Source: Heterohyrax brucei (lineage: Eukaryota; Chordata; Mammalia; Hyracoidea; Procaviidae). From it: a stretch of 64,000 nucleotides of DNA. How positions within the stretch are numbered: the first letter of the stretch is position 1; each line of letters starts with the position of its first letter. Where the stretch lies: the NCBI GenBank assembly GCA_028571685.1, contig CM053142.1, positions 197,400,796 through 197,464,795 on the forward strand, written 5' to 3'. The position numbers and the translations under genes were made by a program. Of this stretch, positions 11,083-21,260 are shown in pieces. The notes beneath the pieces are model-generated. The model saw nothing but the letters and a program-made list of their open reading frames with translations. It was not told the origin of the DNA and did no database searches.

Positions 11083-11256
11083 AGGGAGCCCTGCTGGCAC
11101 AGTGGTTAAACACTCAGCTGCTAACCGAGAGGTTGGTGGTTCCAATCTACCTAGCTGCTCAGGGAGAGAAGGATGCAGCAATCCACTCCTGTGATGATTA
11201 GAGTCTAGGAAACCCCACGGGGCAGTTCTGTTCCGACACGTGTCTCTGCTGGGTTT
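11083..11256 (+). mobile_element. AfroSINE, diverged 3' part
   Basis: A clear head, gggagccctgctggcacagt, and B-box region ggttggtggttccaatctac. The 3' half is rearranged but keeps gaaaccccacggggcagttc. Confidence 0.85.
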
Positions 11257-11301
11257 TGTCTTGGTGTACAAGAGTGGCCAAACCAAAATACCAAAAGCTA
11301 A

Positions 11302-11470
11302 CCCAACAGAACAAAACCTGCTGCCATCAAGTCGATCCCAACTCCTAGCGAACCTGTAGGTCAGGGTAGAGCTCTCCCATAGGGTTTCCAAGGAGTGCCC
11401 AGTAGACTTGAACTGCCAACCTCTTGGTTAGCAGACGTAGCACTTAACCACTATGCTATTCAGAGTTTCC
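11302..11470 (-). mobile_element. AfroSINE with perfect 12-base TSD
   Basis: Minus-strand AfroSINE flanked by accaaaagctaa at 11290-11301 and 11471-11482, an exact 12-base duplication. The inside carries aaacctgctgccatcaagtc at the tail and ccactatgctattcagag at the head side. It inserted into the MLT1-like LTR. Confidence 0.93.
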
Positions 11471-11582
11471 ACCAAAAGCTAAATAGCTTTAAAGAAAACA
11501 GAATTTATTCTCTCACTGTTCTGGAGACTAGGAGTCTGAATTCAGGGTGACAGCAGGGCCATGTCCCCTCTGTTGGCTCTTT

Positions 11583-12663
11583 TGTTAGCTGTTAGATGCC
11601 ATCAAGCCAGTTCTGACTCAACAACTCTACATACAATAGAACAAAACCCCACCCAGCCTTGCTCCGTGCCCACAATCATTCTTAAGCTGGAGCCCGTCAT
11701 TCCCACCACCGTGTCAACCCATCTCATCGAGGACCTTCCGCTTTTTCGCTGAGCCTCCACTCTGCCAAGTATAATGTCCTTCTCCAGGGACTGACCCCTC
11801 CTGACATGCCCAAAGTATAGAGGACCCAATCTTGCCATCTCTGCTTCTGAGGAGCCCTCTGGTTTTACGTCTTTCAGAACAGATATCTGTACTCTTTCAG
11901 CAGTCCACGGTATGCTAAATATTCTCCTCCAATGTCACAATTCAAAGGCATCAATTCTTGTTAGCTTCCTTATTCATTGTCCAGCTTTTGCATGCCTATG
12001 ACACTATTGGAAATTACCACAGCTTGGGTCAGGCACCCCTTAGTCTTCAAGGTGGCATCTTCTTTTTCAATACTTTAAAGAGCTCCTCGGCAGCAGATTT
12101 TTCCAGTGCAATGCGTCTTTTCATTTCTTGACCGCTGCTTCCATGGGCGTTGATGGTGGACCCAAGTAAGAGGACATCCTTGACAACCTGAACCCCATTT
12201 TCATTTCAAATGTTGTGGCTTACTGATCCAGTCATGAGAATTTTTGTTTTCCCAATGTTGAGGTGCAATCTCTACTGAAGGCTGTGGTCTTTGATCTTCG
12301 TCAGTAAGTGTTTCAGATCCTCTTCATTTCCAGCAAGTAAGGTGGTGTCATGTGTGTAACATGGGTTATTAGTGAGTCTTCTTCCAATCCTGATGCCTCG
12401 TTCTTCTTCGCATAGTCCAACTTCTCCAATTATTTGTTTGGCATACAGGTTAAAAAGGCATGGTGAAAGGATACAACCCTGACACATACTGTTCCTGACT
12501 TTAAACCATGCAGTGTCCCCTTGTTCTGTTCCCACGACAGCCTCTTGATCCATGTACAGATTCCTTAAGAGAGCAATGAGATGTTCTGGAATCCCCATTT
12601 TTCACAACATTAGCCATAATTTGTTATGATCCACCCGGTCAAATGCCTTGGCGTAGTCAATGT
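11583..12663 (-). mobile_element. RTE 3' third with broken reverse transcriptase
   Basis: Minus-strand RTE from the 3' tail (tgttagatgccatcaagcc) through the C-terminal domain into RT. Around 12272-12598 an open frame reads through RT: GCILSPCLFNLY is the conserved motif after the fingers, but the catalytic YADD box appears as YTHD, so this copy is dead. 5'-truncated at about 12663, inside the motif A region. It splits the MLT1-like LTR. Confidence 0.88.
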
Positions 12664-12731
12664 TCTAGGGAGGAACTTCTGGTCTCTTTCTGCGCCCATG
12701 GGCTCAGGTGTGTCTGGTGTTCCTTGACCTA

Positions 12732-13266
12732 TTGTCTCAGTCACCCAGCGCTGCTGTAACAGGAAAACCACAAGTGGATGCTCTTAACTAAGAAAAGCAT
12801 GTTCTCTCACAGTCTAGTAGGCTGCTGGTCTAAATGCAGGGCATCAGCTCCAGGTGAAGGCCTTTCCTCTCTGTTAGCTCCAGAGGAAGATCTTTGTCAC
12901 TTGTCTTCCCATAGCCTGGAGCATCTCTGCACAGGAACCTCAGGTCTGAAGGACAAGCACTACTTCCTGCACTGCTTTCTTGGTGATATGAGGGCCCTGC
13001 TCCCTGCTCCCGTCCTCTTCCTGAAAGATGGTACAGGCACACCTCAAGGAAACTCCCTTTGCGTTGGTTCAGTGATGGGACTTCAGTGAAGGGTGTTACA
13101 GACCCACCCTAGTCCTCTTTGGCATAATCCAATCTTGCCCCCTTAACCACAGGCAGAGATTTGGATTTGCAACATAGACAAAATCATATAAAATGGCAGA
13201 CAGTCACATGGTCATGGCCCAGCCAACTGCTACACACATTTGGGGGGACACAGGTCAATCCATGAC
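12732..13266 (-). mobile_element. MaLR-like LTR, same family as 42978-43502
   Basis: Minus-strand copy of the roughly 525-base LTR seen at 42978 and 29980. aggaacctcaggtctgaagg corresponds to the complement of ccttcagacctgaggttcct there. The left end is tgtctcagtcacccagcgct and the right end is gtcaatccatgaca. It inserted in the older MLT1-like LTR. Confidence 0.8.
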
Positions 13267-13794
13267 ATCTGTAGCTGCTTCTTCTTACAGGGTCACAGCT
13301 CCACCCTCCCGGGTGGTGCTGTCTCTGGGTCTATTGTTCTATTGAGATCAGAAGGGATGCAGCTTAGACCCCACTGCTCTGGCATGACCTCATTAGCTAA
13401 AGAAAAACCCCATCTTCCCAAACAGGGCCACAGACTTAGGTCTGTGGTTAGAATGTCCGTATATCTTCCTGGGAGATACAGTTCAGTCCATAACAGACAT
13501 CGAGTGACAGCAGTCACTGAGTACTTGGGCAGAGAGAGGCTCCCACACTTGGAAGAAGGACAGGATCAGCGAACCCCAGACTAAATGTCTCCCCACTGCA
13601 CCCCAGTGAGCCTAGACAAGGCCCTGCAGTCGGGGTGCTGAGCCAGCCCAGGCGACCCGAACATTCCTGGGCTCTGGGGCTCCCGGGGCTGGTGCTGAGC
13701 CTGGACTCACACTCAGCTCTGCAGGTCCCACCCAAGGCCTCTTCCTTCCCCACGCCCTGCACTTCCCAGCAGAGGGCGTGGCCATGGCCTCCCA

Positions 13795-14110
13795 ATGGAA
13801 TCAATTATCTCATTGCTACAGTCAGTTAAAAGTGAAATTAAATGGATTCTGAGCATTAATGACAGGCTGTAATAAGACAAACTGCCTCTTAATGACGCAT
13901 GGAACCCTGATGGAAATAAATTTCCTTTGGGGATATGTGTGCGTACAAGTCAGGTGGGAGAACACAAGACAGACTTTTACCTGCTGAATTAAAATGATTA
14001 TTGATTGCACAGCTGATAATTAATGATAGCAATTTTTGATTAAAAATGAGTTCATTTAGGAAATAAGTGGAGTGTGGTAACATATTACCTCTAAAAATAG
14101 AATCGGGAAG
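13795..14110. promoter_or_regulatory. Candidate conserved noncoding element
   Basis: AT-rich and repeat-free, with clustered cores: aatcaattatctcattg, gagcattaatgacag, ctgctgaattaaaatgatta, gcacagctgataattaatga, ttttgattaaaaatgag. Composition and motif clustering are like vertebrate developmental enhancers. Conservation is not demonstrated. Confidence 0.4.
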
Positions 14111-15040
14111 AAAGAAGCCTTGTTACACAGCCAGGATGACAATGAGTGTTTTGATCGTGATGCCGATGCTTCTGGATTCCAAATGAGCCTGGCCATTCAG
14201 AAGTCCCTGGAACGCCAGTGTCCAGGGAGGGGTGCACCCGCCTCGTCCTGGTGAGACTCAATCACGGTGGCGCCTGGGGTCAGGCTCACACTGTCAGCAG
14301 GAACAACGGGCCTAGGGGAGTGGTTAGGGGGTTTTCTCTTGAAACCCTGTACCTCAGAGGGATTCAGCTGAGACGAAGGCAAAGCAGAGTATTCCTCCTG
14401 GAACCACAGAATTAAAAAAGACCCCACAGCTGGCCAATTATGTGTGTGTGTGTGTGTGTGTGGAGATTTATATACTTGTATGTGTATGGAGTAAAAAATA
14501 AAGGGAAATGTTTACATGGCTAATTTGGGGAAGGGATGAGAGACATTTCCAGCCAAAACAGCTAAAATGCAGGATAACTTATTAAAAGGTCACCTGCAAA
14601 GTCACATAAAGTCCTAAGAGTAAAGGACAGTTGGGAACAATAACAAGATAGGACTCCCTGGGATCCACTGTTTGTGGGGAAGTGTTTTCGGGAGGATTGG
14701 TCCCGTTTGGGTCTCCTGAAATCTGGGTTCCCCTGGGCTGTATGCCGAGGCACATCAGGGTCCCTTCAAGCCTGAGAGTTGAGAATAGAGATGTCAATAT
14801 AAAAGTCAAACCCCACAGGACAGCAGTTAACAAGTGGACAAGAGAAAGTCCTGCCTCATAGGATAAGGGTCCCCTGTCCCAGTCACAGCGCTCTGAGTGA
14901 AGCAATAAAAAAAATAAGAAGGACCCTTCCTCACCTCCTGCCTCCCCGCTTCCTTCCTCACCTCACCATGACCCAAGCCCACACAGAAGCTGGTTAGCAT
15001 TTTCTGTTCATTTGAACTGCAAAAAAGAAAGAAAGAAAGG
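14111..15040. other. Unassigned sequence with a GT microsatellite
   Basis: No gene recognised. Contains a (GT) run near 14441-14463, and an A-rich aaagaaagaaagaaagg run near 15020-15042. Confidence 0.45.
14441..14463. repeat. (TG)n microsatellite
   Basis: About ten TG units followed by ggag. Confidence 0.9.
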
Positions 15041-16460
15041 AAAAATATTTAGCTTAAAGAGGGCCTGAGTTGGCAGGGCCACTGAGCAATTAGCAGAGGC
15101 AAAGCAAGGTTACCTAGAGGGCTACACTTTACACATTGTTCAAGGGAGCGTGACATTATAATGAAAAGGCACGAAACTTGTAAAGAATAATGCCACAAAG
15201 AATCTGAGTCACAGAAAGAAAGAAATGCAGACTCTGGCCAGCACAGCCTGAAGACACTGGGATTACCAGACTCAGAATCCAAGTAAGTGTATTCACCAAG
15301 TTCAGAGAGGAACAAAGGACTACCAAAACTGAAAAGAAGAATTTTAAAAAGATTAAATAAAACCTTTAGAACTTCAAAATACAGTAATTAAAAGTTAAAA
15401 CGAACTGCTGATTAGGTACAACTTCCAAAGACAGAAAAAAGGGATCATTGAACAGTTCCCCCAAAAGCGAAAAAACAGAGCCTGGAGATCTGAAGGAGTG
15501 ACTGAGAAGCCAGACGATCTAGAAGGCCGACGCGCTCATGGCAGCCGGCGTCACTGTGTGCTCCCTTCAGCTGACTGATTCATGGCAAACTCTGTCCCAC
15601 AGAACTGCACTACGGCTGGTCCCACACTGTCCTCACAGCTACCACCGCACCTGAGCCCATCGTGGCAGCTATCACACCCCTCCGCCTCACCAAGGGGCTG
15701 CTCACCCCGTCTGCCCTCCGCCTCGCCCACCACGACGTCCAGCTCTCGCTCTGGATCTCTCCCGATGGCACGTCCAGAGCAAGAAAACGTCAGACAGTGT
15801 TCTGCTGTGACCCACAGGTCTTCACTGGTTACTTTTCAGAAGCAGGTTGTCCAGCCTTTCTTCCCAGTCTGTCTTAGTCTGGAAGTCCGGCTGAAATCTC
15901 TCCACTGCGGATGACCCTTCTGGTACGTGAAACGCTGGTGGCGTGCCTTTCTGCGTCATAACAACAATATGAAAAACTGAAAGTCAGGCAGAAAGTTACA
16001 GAGGAAGAAAAGAGGAAGAACGATGGAGAGCAAGTCTTTAAATAGATGAAAGGAAGGGACCCACGGAGGCATCAGTGTCAGATCCAAGAGGCACCACCGA
16101 TTCCAAATGGAGCAAATCCGAAGAAGTCCACACGCAAGCACACCGTGGGGAAAACGGAAACCACCAAAATCAATGCAATCTGGAAAACAGCCCCAGAGAA
16201 AGGGCTGACTGCACGTGAAGGATGGGAATTTAACTCACAACGGGGTCCACCTGAGCAGCTGGGGGTGGGGGACAGAAGAGAGCAGAGTAAGATCCTCAAA
16301 GCCTCAAAAGAAAACAGCAGTCAAACTAAACTGGAAAACTCAGTAAAAATGTTTTCACTAAGGAGAGAGATTATGAAAGTATTTTCACATGAACAAAAAG
16401 TCAAGAGACCAACAGATCATCACCAATGAGTTAAAAATGATGCATTTCAGGAAGAAACCT
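15041..16460 (+). mobile_element. Old L1 or HAL1-like 5'/ORF1-region relic, split
   Basis: A-rich, coding-like sense strand with phrases usual in L1 ORF1 and upstream regions: actgaaaagaagaattttaa, ctttagaacttcaaaataca, agaaaactgga-type text and gaaagtattttcacatgaac. It is interrupted by the RTE derivative at 15565-15962. The family assignment is uncertain and the edges are vague. Confidence 0.4.
15565..15962 (-). mobile_element. Internally deleted RTE derivative
   Basis: Minus strand. The left half carries the RTE 3' end in decayed form (cccacagaactgcactacgg, ctcacagctaccaccgc). The right half carries the RTE 5' UTR (ttttcagaagcaggttgtcc, cagtctgtcttagtctggaa, ctgaaatctctccactgc, gatgacccttctggtacgtg). 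The protein-coding middle is missing, so this is a non-autonomous form. Confidence 0.75.
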
Positions 16461-16523
16461 GACTCTGGACGGGAAGTGTGTTAACTGCTAGCATTTATCT
16501 TTTTCAGTCGTCTCTTTTTGAGT

Positions 16524-16546
16524 TTTGTTTGTTTGTTTGTTTTGTT
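16524..16546. repeat. (TTTG)n microsatellite
   Basis: Run of gtttgtttgtttgttttg. Confidence 0.85.
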
Positions 16547-16774
16547 TCGTTTTTCCAGCGAACAACAGAGCCTGATAGTCAGAAATTGTTCAATAGCCAC
16601 CGGGTGTCAGAGCTTCAGTATGTACACTGTCCCTCTGTCTGTCCTCAGCTATCTCTAGGCTTTCATCCTCATTTTGCTCAGGGGGCTACAGAAGTGTCAC
16701 TGTGGATGGGCAAAGGAGACGGACAGACACCAAAGAGGACATCTAGGCAGCAAAAAGACACAGGAGGAAGTACT

Positions 16775-18268
16775 CATGATTATTAGCTATCCGAGAAATC
16801 CAAATCAAAACTACAATAAGATACCATCTCACTCCAACAAGGTTGGATATAATCCAAAAAACACAAAACAACAAATGCTGGAGAGCCTGTGGAGAGATCA
16901 AAAGTCTCCTACGCTGCTGATGGGATTGCAAAATGGTTCACCCTCTTTGGAAAGCAATCTGGTACATCCTTAGAAAACTGGAAATAGATACACCATTTGA
17001 TTCAGTCATCCCACTGCTTGAAATATATCCTACAGAAACAAAGACTACCACACGAACAGAGATATGCAAATGAATGTTTATTACAGCACAGTCCACAATA
17101 GCAAAACAGTGGAATCAACCTAGATGCCCATCAACAGATGAATGGATAAACAGACTATGGTATGTATACTCAGAGGAACACTATGCAATGATTTAAAAAA
17201 AAATGGTTTGAGGAAACATAACCTGGTTTCAATTGGAAAACATCATACTGAGTGAAATCAGTCAGCGGCACAAGGACAAATATTGTATGAGACCCCTGCT
17301 ATCAGGACTTAAAAACAGACTTACGTACAGAATAAAAGATTCTTTGATGGCTACAAAGGAGGAGAGGGGAGTGGGAACCGGTCATAGATTAGCTAGTTAT
17401 AGAAATTTGGCTAGATGAAAGCACACAGTAGAAAGTAGATCAACTTAACTGGACTTCAGCTTAAACTAAAAGCTCTTCAAATCTCAACCCAATATTGCAA
17501 GGACAGAGTAGTAAGGTCAGGGTCCGGGGACCATGTTCTTGGGGGACATCAAGGTCAGTTAGCTTAATCATCCTATTGTTAAGAGAGTCTTCTGCACCCT
17601 GTATTGGTGAGTGGCATCTGGCATCTTTAAAGCTAGCAAGCTGCCATCTGAGGTACAGCAAATGGTCCCGACTCATCCAAAACAGATGATCACTGAGAAC
17701 ACCAAAGACATGCAGAAAAAAGAGCCCAGGATATAGAATGACCGTGCAAATGGGAGACTATCAACATGTGACCAGAAGAACCAGATGGTATCCAGCCACC
17801 TCCAAAGACAGCCATGATGGGACACACAATGTTGAGTACTTATGGAAACATGAGAAAAAGAGAAATGCACCTCCAGAACTCTACTAAAAGACCACAGTTG
17901 GTGGCCCGATGGCCAAGGAGATCCCCTGGAAGCATGGCTCCTAGACCTGCTGCTGTCCCTGTCTAGAAAACACTACTGCGGTCAACAAAAATGGACTAGA
18001 CTCAGGGACACAATGTGATCATATGGTGGGTTTACTTTACAGTTCTATGCATTTATAGGATGCTCTCCTACTGGTCTCTTTCTAGATGGGAGAGAAGAGG
18101 GTGGAGAGGAAGGGGAAGCAGCTTGTTAAGAGGATATGACAAGTATAAAATGAGAAGGAGGAATGTGCTGTCACTGGGCAAGGAGAGCAGAAGGAGCTGC
18201 AGAAAGGTGGACATGCAAAATTGATTTGAATTGTCTACTTTCACTTAATCATAATAAAAAAAAGTGTC
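16775..18268 (+). mobile_element. L1 3' end with long afrotherian 3' UTR
   Basis: 16775-17360 is the end of L1 ORF2: ctacaataagataccatctc, ggaaagcaatctggtaca, tggaatcaacctagatgccc, ctgagtgaaatcagtcagc, all standard L1 text. From about 17360 a long noncoding UTR follows (gaccatgttcttgggggac, agctagcaagctgccatctg, gacctgctgctgtccctgtc, ggatatgacaagtataaaat), ending in an A-run at about 18262. The same UTR recurs at 35180, 37318 and 46140. Confidence 0.85.
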
Positions 18269-18628
18269 CCTGTGGCAGACACGTTGCCATCCAGCCCACC
18301 ATCACTCACCAATCTCTTATCTGCTTTATTCTGCTCTATGGCCTTCCTCACCTCCAGAGACATGGCATGTGTGTGTCTTCACTGTCTGCCCCCAGGTGGC
18401 AGAGGCACTGCCCAGGGAACTTTGATTTGTTTACTACTGTCTCCTTGTTGCTTAGATCAGAGTTGGGAACATTTCAGGAGTTTGGTGAATGTTTACTGAA
18501 TGAATGAATGATTTCATTATGTCTTCAAAAGGACCTTAGTGTAGGGGCAATTAATACACAAGTTTTGAAGACAAGCCAATTGAACCTGAAAGATGTGGTC
18601 TCTTCATCAGGACTGAGCAAGCAAAAGA
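18269..18628. other. Unassigned sequence
   Basis: Nothing recognised except a short gaatgaatgaatg run near 18498. Confidence 0.45.
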
Positions 18629-18629
18629 A

Positions 18630-18700
18630 GACCTATGATTGGAACCCAGATCTGTAAGACTCCAGAGCATGATCTTAAGAGCTAGGTTGGAGCTGACATG
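18630..18700 (+). mobile_element. MIR relic
   Basis: cctatgattggaacccagat followed by ctgtaagactccagagcatg and atcttaaga is the MIR core/3' region. Confidence 0.55.
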
Positions 18701-19054
18701 ACGAGGTATGAGGCAACACTGTGACTCAAGTGTCAGAAACACTCAGGCGAAACAGAAAAGCTAGAAACTAAGAACACTGAAGTGGAAGCAACCAAGCATT
18801 GCTGTGGGATCCAAACTCTACCTTCCCTGAAACACTGACCCTCTCCTCTCCCCAACAAGTCCCTCCACTCCTTGTGGCTCACTGGATATCCCTACTGTCT
18901 CCTTTGTTCGGACAGCCTTTCCTGACCAAACCTTCCTCCTAGGACGGAGCTCAGACTGCGCTTTCCCAAAGCCTTCCACAACTACATCTGGTCTAACACA
19001 ACAACAACCATCACAATAACATCTGATGATGATGCGTTTGCACATGAGACCAGC

Positions 19055-19245
19055 ACTGTTTTAATAGCTCACGTCTCTCATGTGAGTGAATTCTTGCAAC
19101 AGCCCTCTGAGGAAGGTGCTGGCATTACTGTTATTTTACAGAAAAACAAAATAAGAATGAAATAATATGCACATGGACACATGATTTGTATACCACATAT
19201 GTCTGAATCCAAACCCAGGCAGCCCTGCCCAGAATCAATGCTCTT
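19055..19245 (+). mobile_element. MIR relic
   Basis: cttgcaacagccctctgagg, ttattttacagaaaaac, tccaaacccaggcagcc and caatgctcttcagac follow the order of a MIR element. Confidence 0.7.
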
Positions 19246-19257
19246 CAGACTTGATGA

Positions 19258-19495
19258 CTAAGATTGGAGGGTGGATAGATGGGTATAATGACAGCAGGAT
19301 GGGAGAAAGGGCAAAATGGATGGAGGGATGGATGGACTGATGGACAGATAGATGGAGGGATCGTTAGTGGAAGGAGGAAATGTATAGACGGTGGGTGGGT
19401 AAGTGGGTGGAAAGATTGGATGACATGCTGGGCAGAGCGAAGGATAGTTGGAAGAATGGAAGAGGGGATGGATGGATGGATGGATGTGTGCATGC
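19258..19495. repeat. Degenerate (GGAT)n microsatellite
   Basis: Repeated GGATGGAT, GGAGGGAT and GGTGGATAG units across about 240 bases, the purest run being gatggatggatggatg near 19470-19485. The complementary strand gives artefactual open frames rich in His, Pro and Ser. Confidence 0.9.
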
Positions 19496-19657
19496 ATTTG
19501 ACTGTATTAGGCTATGCAGATAATAAAATCCTAATGTTCCTTGGAAGGAATGTGACTCTCTGACAGTCTCAAGAACACCACAACACCAGTTAAGGCTTGG
19601 AGTTAAAGAGGACCTTTGAGCTCAATGACTTTGCCTATTGAGACCCTCCAGGGCCGC

Positions 19658-19914
19658 TCAGCTCTTCATCCCCTCTAGCAGGTAGATTTCATGTCCGCTT
19701 CTACCCGTTTGACACTTGCTGGTTTTCATGTTCTTCACAGACCTTCTTGTCGCATTTCTCGTTAAGTGCCTCAGCAGATGCTCCAGCTTTCTCTTGGAGA
19801 AGAACTTTTGAAGTCGCTTCAATTTATTCTGTGGCAATGACGATGGGCTCAAATATGCTTTTAAAACACCCCTGTCAGTCAGCAACTGCCTTTTGAGAAA
19901 GCAAAGCTTTTCCT
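19658..19914 (-). CDS. Possible single coding exon, unrecognised protein
   Basis: Weak candidate. On the minus strand a pyrimidine-rich tract ending ctttgccag directly precedes 19914 and would serve as a splice acceptor, leaving a codon split 1/2. The frame then stays open for about 85 codons to a TGA at 19658-19660. The peptide is Lys/Arg/Leu-rich and predicted helical (KLKRLQKFFSKRKLEHLLRH), without the low-complexity bias of most chance frames here. It starts EEKLCFLKRQLLTDRGVLKA and ends YLLEGMKS. It would be a terminal exon, and no upstream exon or polyadenylation signal was identified. I do not recognise the family. It could be chance, an untranslated exon or a pseudogene fragment. Confidence 0.2.
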
Positions 19915-20156
19915 CTGGCAAAGAAAAGGAATCAAAGACAAGAGTTTGGGGATGTAACTAACCGAGACACTGCTCAGATGCCTCTTGTCCTGTGAGCCCC
20001 TTTGCCATTCACTGCAGCCAAGCCTCCCATGCACTCATCTCTGCATGGGCACCTTCACCTTGTGCACACTGAATAAAGGATGCCTACAAAATGTGTTTAT
20101 CCGTATGCGATTGTTAAAATTTGAGAACTCTCATATGAAAGAAAAGGGAAGAGAAA

Positions 20157-21260
20157 TAAGTTGTTGTTGCTGTCAGATGCCATCAAGTCAGTTCCGCCTC
20201 GTGCCGACCTGCTGCACAACAAAACACTGCCCTTCCTGCCCCATCCACACAACTGTTGCTACATTGAGAACACTGGCAGCCACTGCGTCAGTTCATCTCC
20301 CCGAAGATTCTTTTCTCTCTTTGCTTGACCCTCTACTTTATCAACCATAATGCCCTTCTTCAGAGACTGGTACCTCCTGATGACATGTCCAAAGTGTGGC
20401 AAAATCATCATCCTAGCTTGTAAGGAGCATCCTGTCTCTACTTCTTTCAAGACACATTTGTTCACTTTTCTGGCAGTCCAGAGTATCTTCAATATGCTTC
20501 ACCAACACCACAATTCAAAGACATCTATTTTTTGGTCTTCATTATTCATTGTCCAGCTGTCACAAGTACGTGAGCTGTCACATGTAAGTGAGGTGACTGA
20601 ACATATCATAGCTTGGATCAAGCCCACCTGAGCCCTCAAAGTAGTGTCTTAGCTTTTCAACACTTTGAAGAGGTCTTTTGCAGCAGACTTGCCCAATAAA
20701 AGGCATCATTTGCTTTCTTGGCAGCTGTTTCCACAGGCTTTGATTGTGGGTCCAAGTAAAACGACATCCTTGACAACTTCAGTATTTCTCTACTTATCAC
20801 GATGTTTTACATTGGTCGAGTTTTGGGGATTTTTGTTTTCCTCGTGGCGAGGTATAATCCCTACTGAAGATTTCAGTCTTTGATCTTCATTAGCAAGTAT
20901 CCAAGTTCTCTTACCTTTCCACCACCATGTTTGTGCCCTCTGCATATCGCACGTTGTTAATGAGACTTCCTCCAATCTTGATATCATGTTCTTCCTCATA
21001 TAGTCCAGCTTCTTGGATTATTGGTTCAGCATGCAGATGGGAGATATGGAGAAAGTACACAACCGTGACGCATACCTTTCCTGATTTTAAACCATGCAGC
21101 ATCCCCTTGTTTCGCTTGAACAACTGTCTCTTGGTTTACACACAGTTACCTTATGGATGTCTTATGGATGTAACTATGTGTTCTCAAATTCCTTTTCTTT
21201 GCAATGTTATCTTTAATTTGTTATGCCCGAAGCCATCAACTACCTTTGCATGGTGACATG
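20157..21260 (-). mobile_element. RTE 3' third, broken
   Basis: The minus-strand tail begins aagttgttgttgctgtcaga, then the 3' UTR and C-terminal ORF region, including a frame at 20259-20492 reading PHFGHVIRR and KKGIMVDKVEG (normally FGHV...EKDIMLGK). RT motif text at 20911-21123 has YAEG instead of YADD. 5'-truncated near 21260. Confidence 0.87.

Larger units (their letters stand above)
11270..13497 (-). mobile_element. Old MLT1-like LTR, host of three later insertions
   Basis: Pieces of one minus-strand MLT1 are spread over 2.2 kb: 11270-11289, 11471-11582 (aacagaatttattctctcac, tctggagactaggagtctg), 12664-12731 (gggaggaacttctggtctc, ggtgttccttgacc) and 13267-13497 (cagaagggatgcagcttaga, ending agttcagtccataaca). 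In order they make one LTR. The gaps hold an AfroSINE, an RTE and a younger LTR. Confidence 0.75.

Noticed and set aside
19258..19495. His/Pro/Ser-rich minus-strand coding region
   Set aside because: Translation of a GGAT microsatellite.
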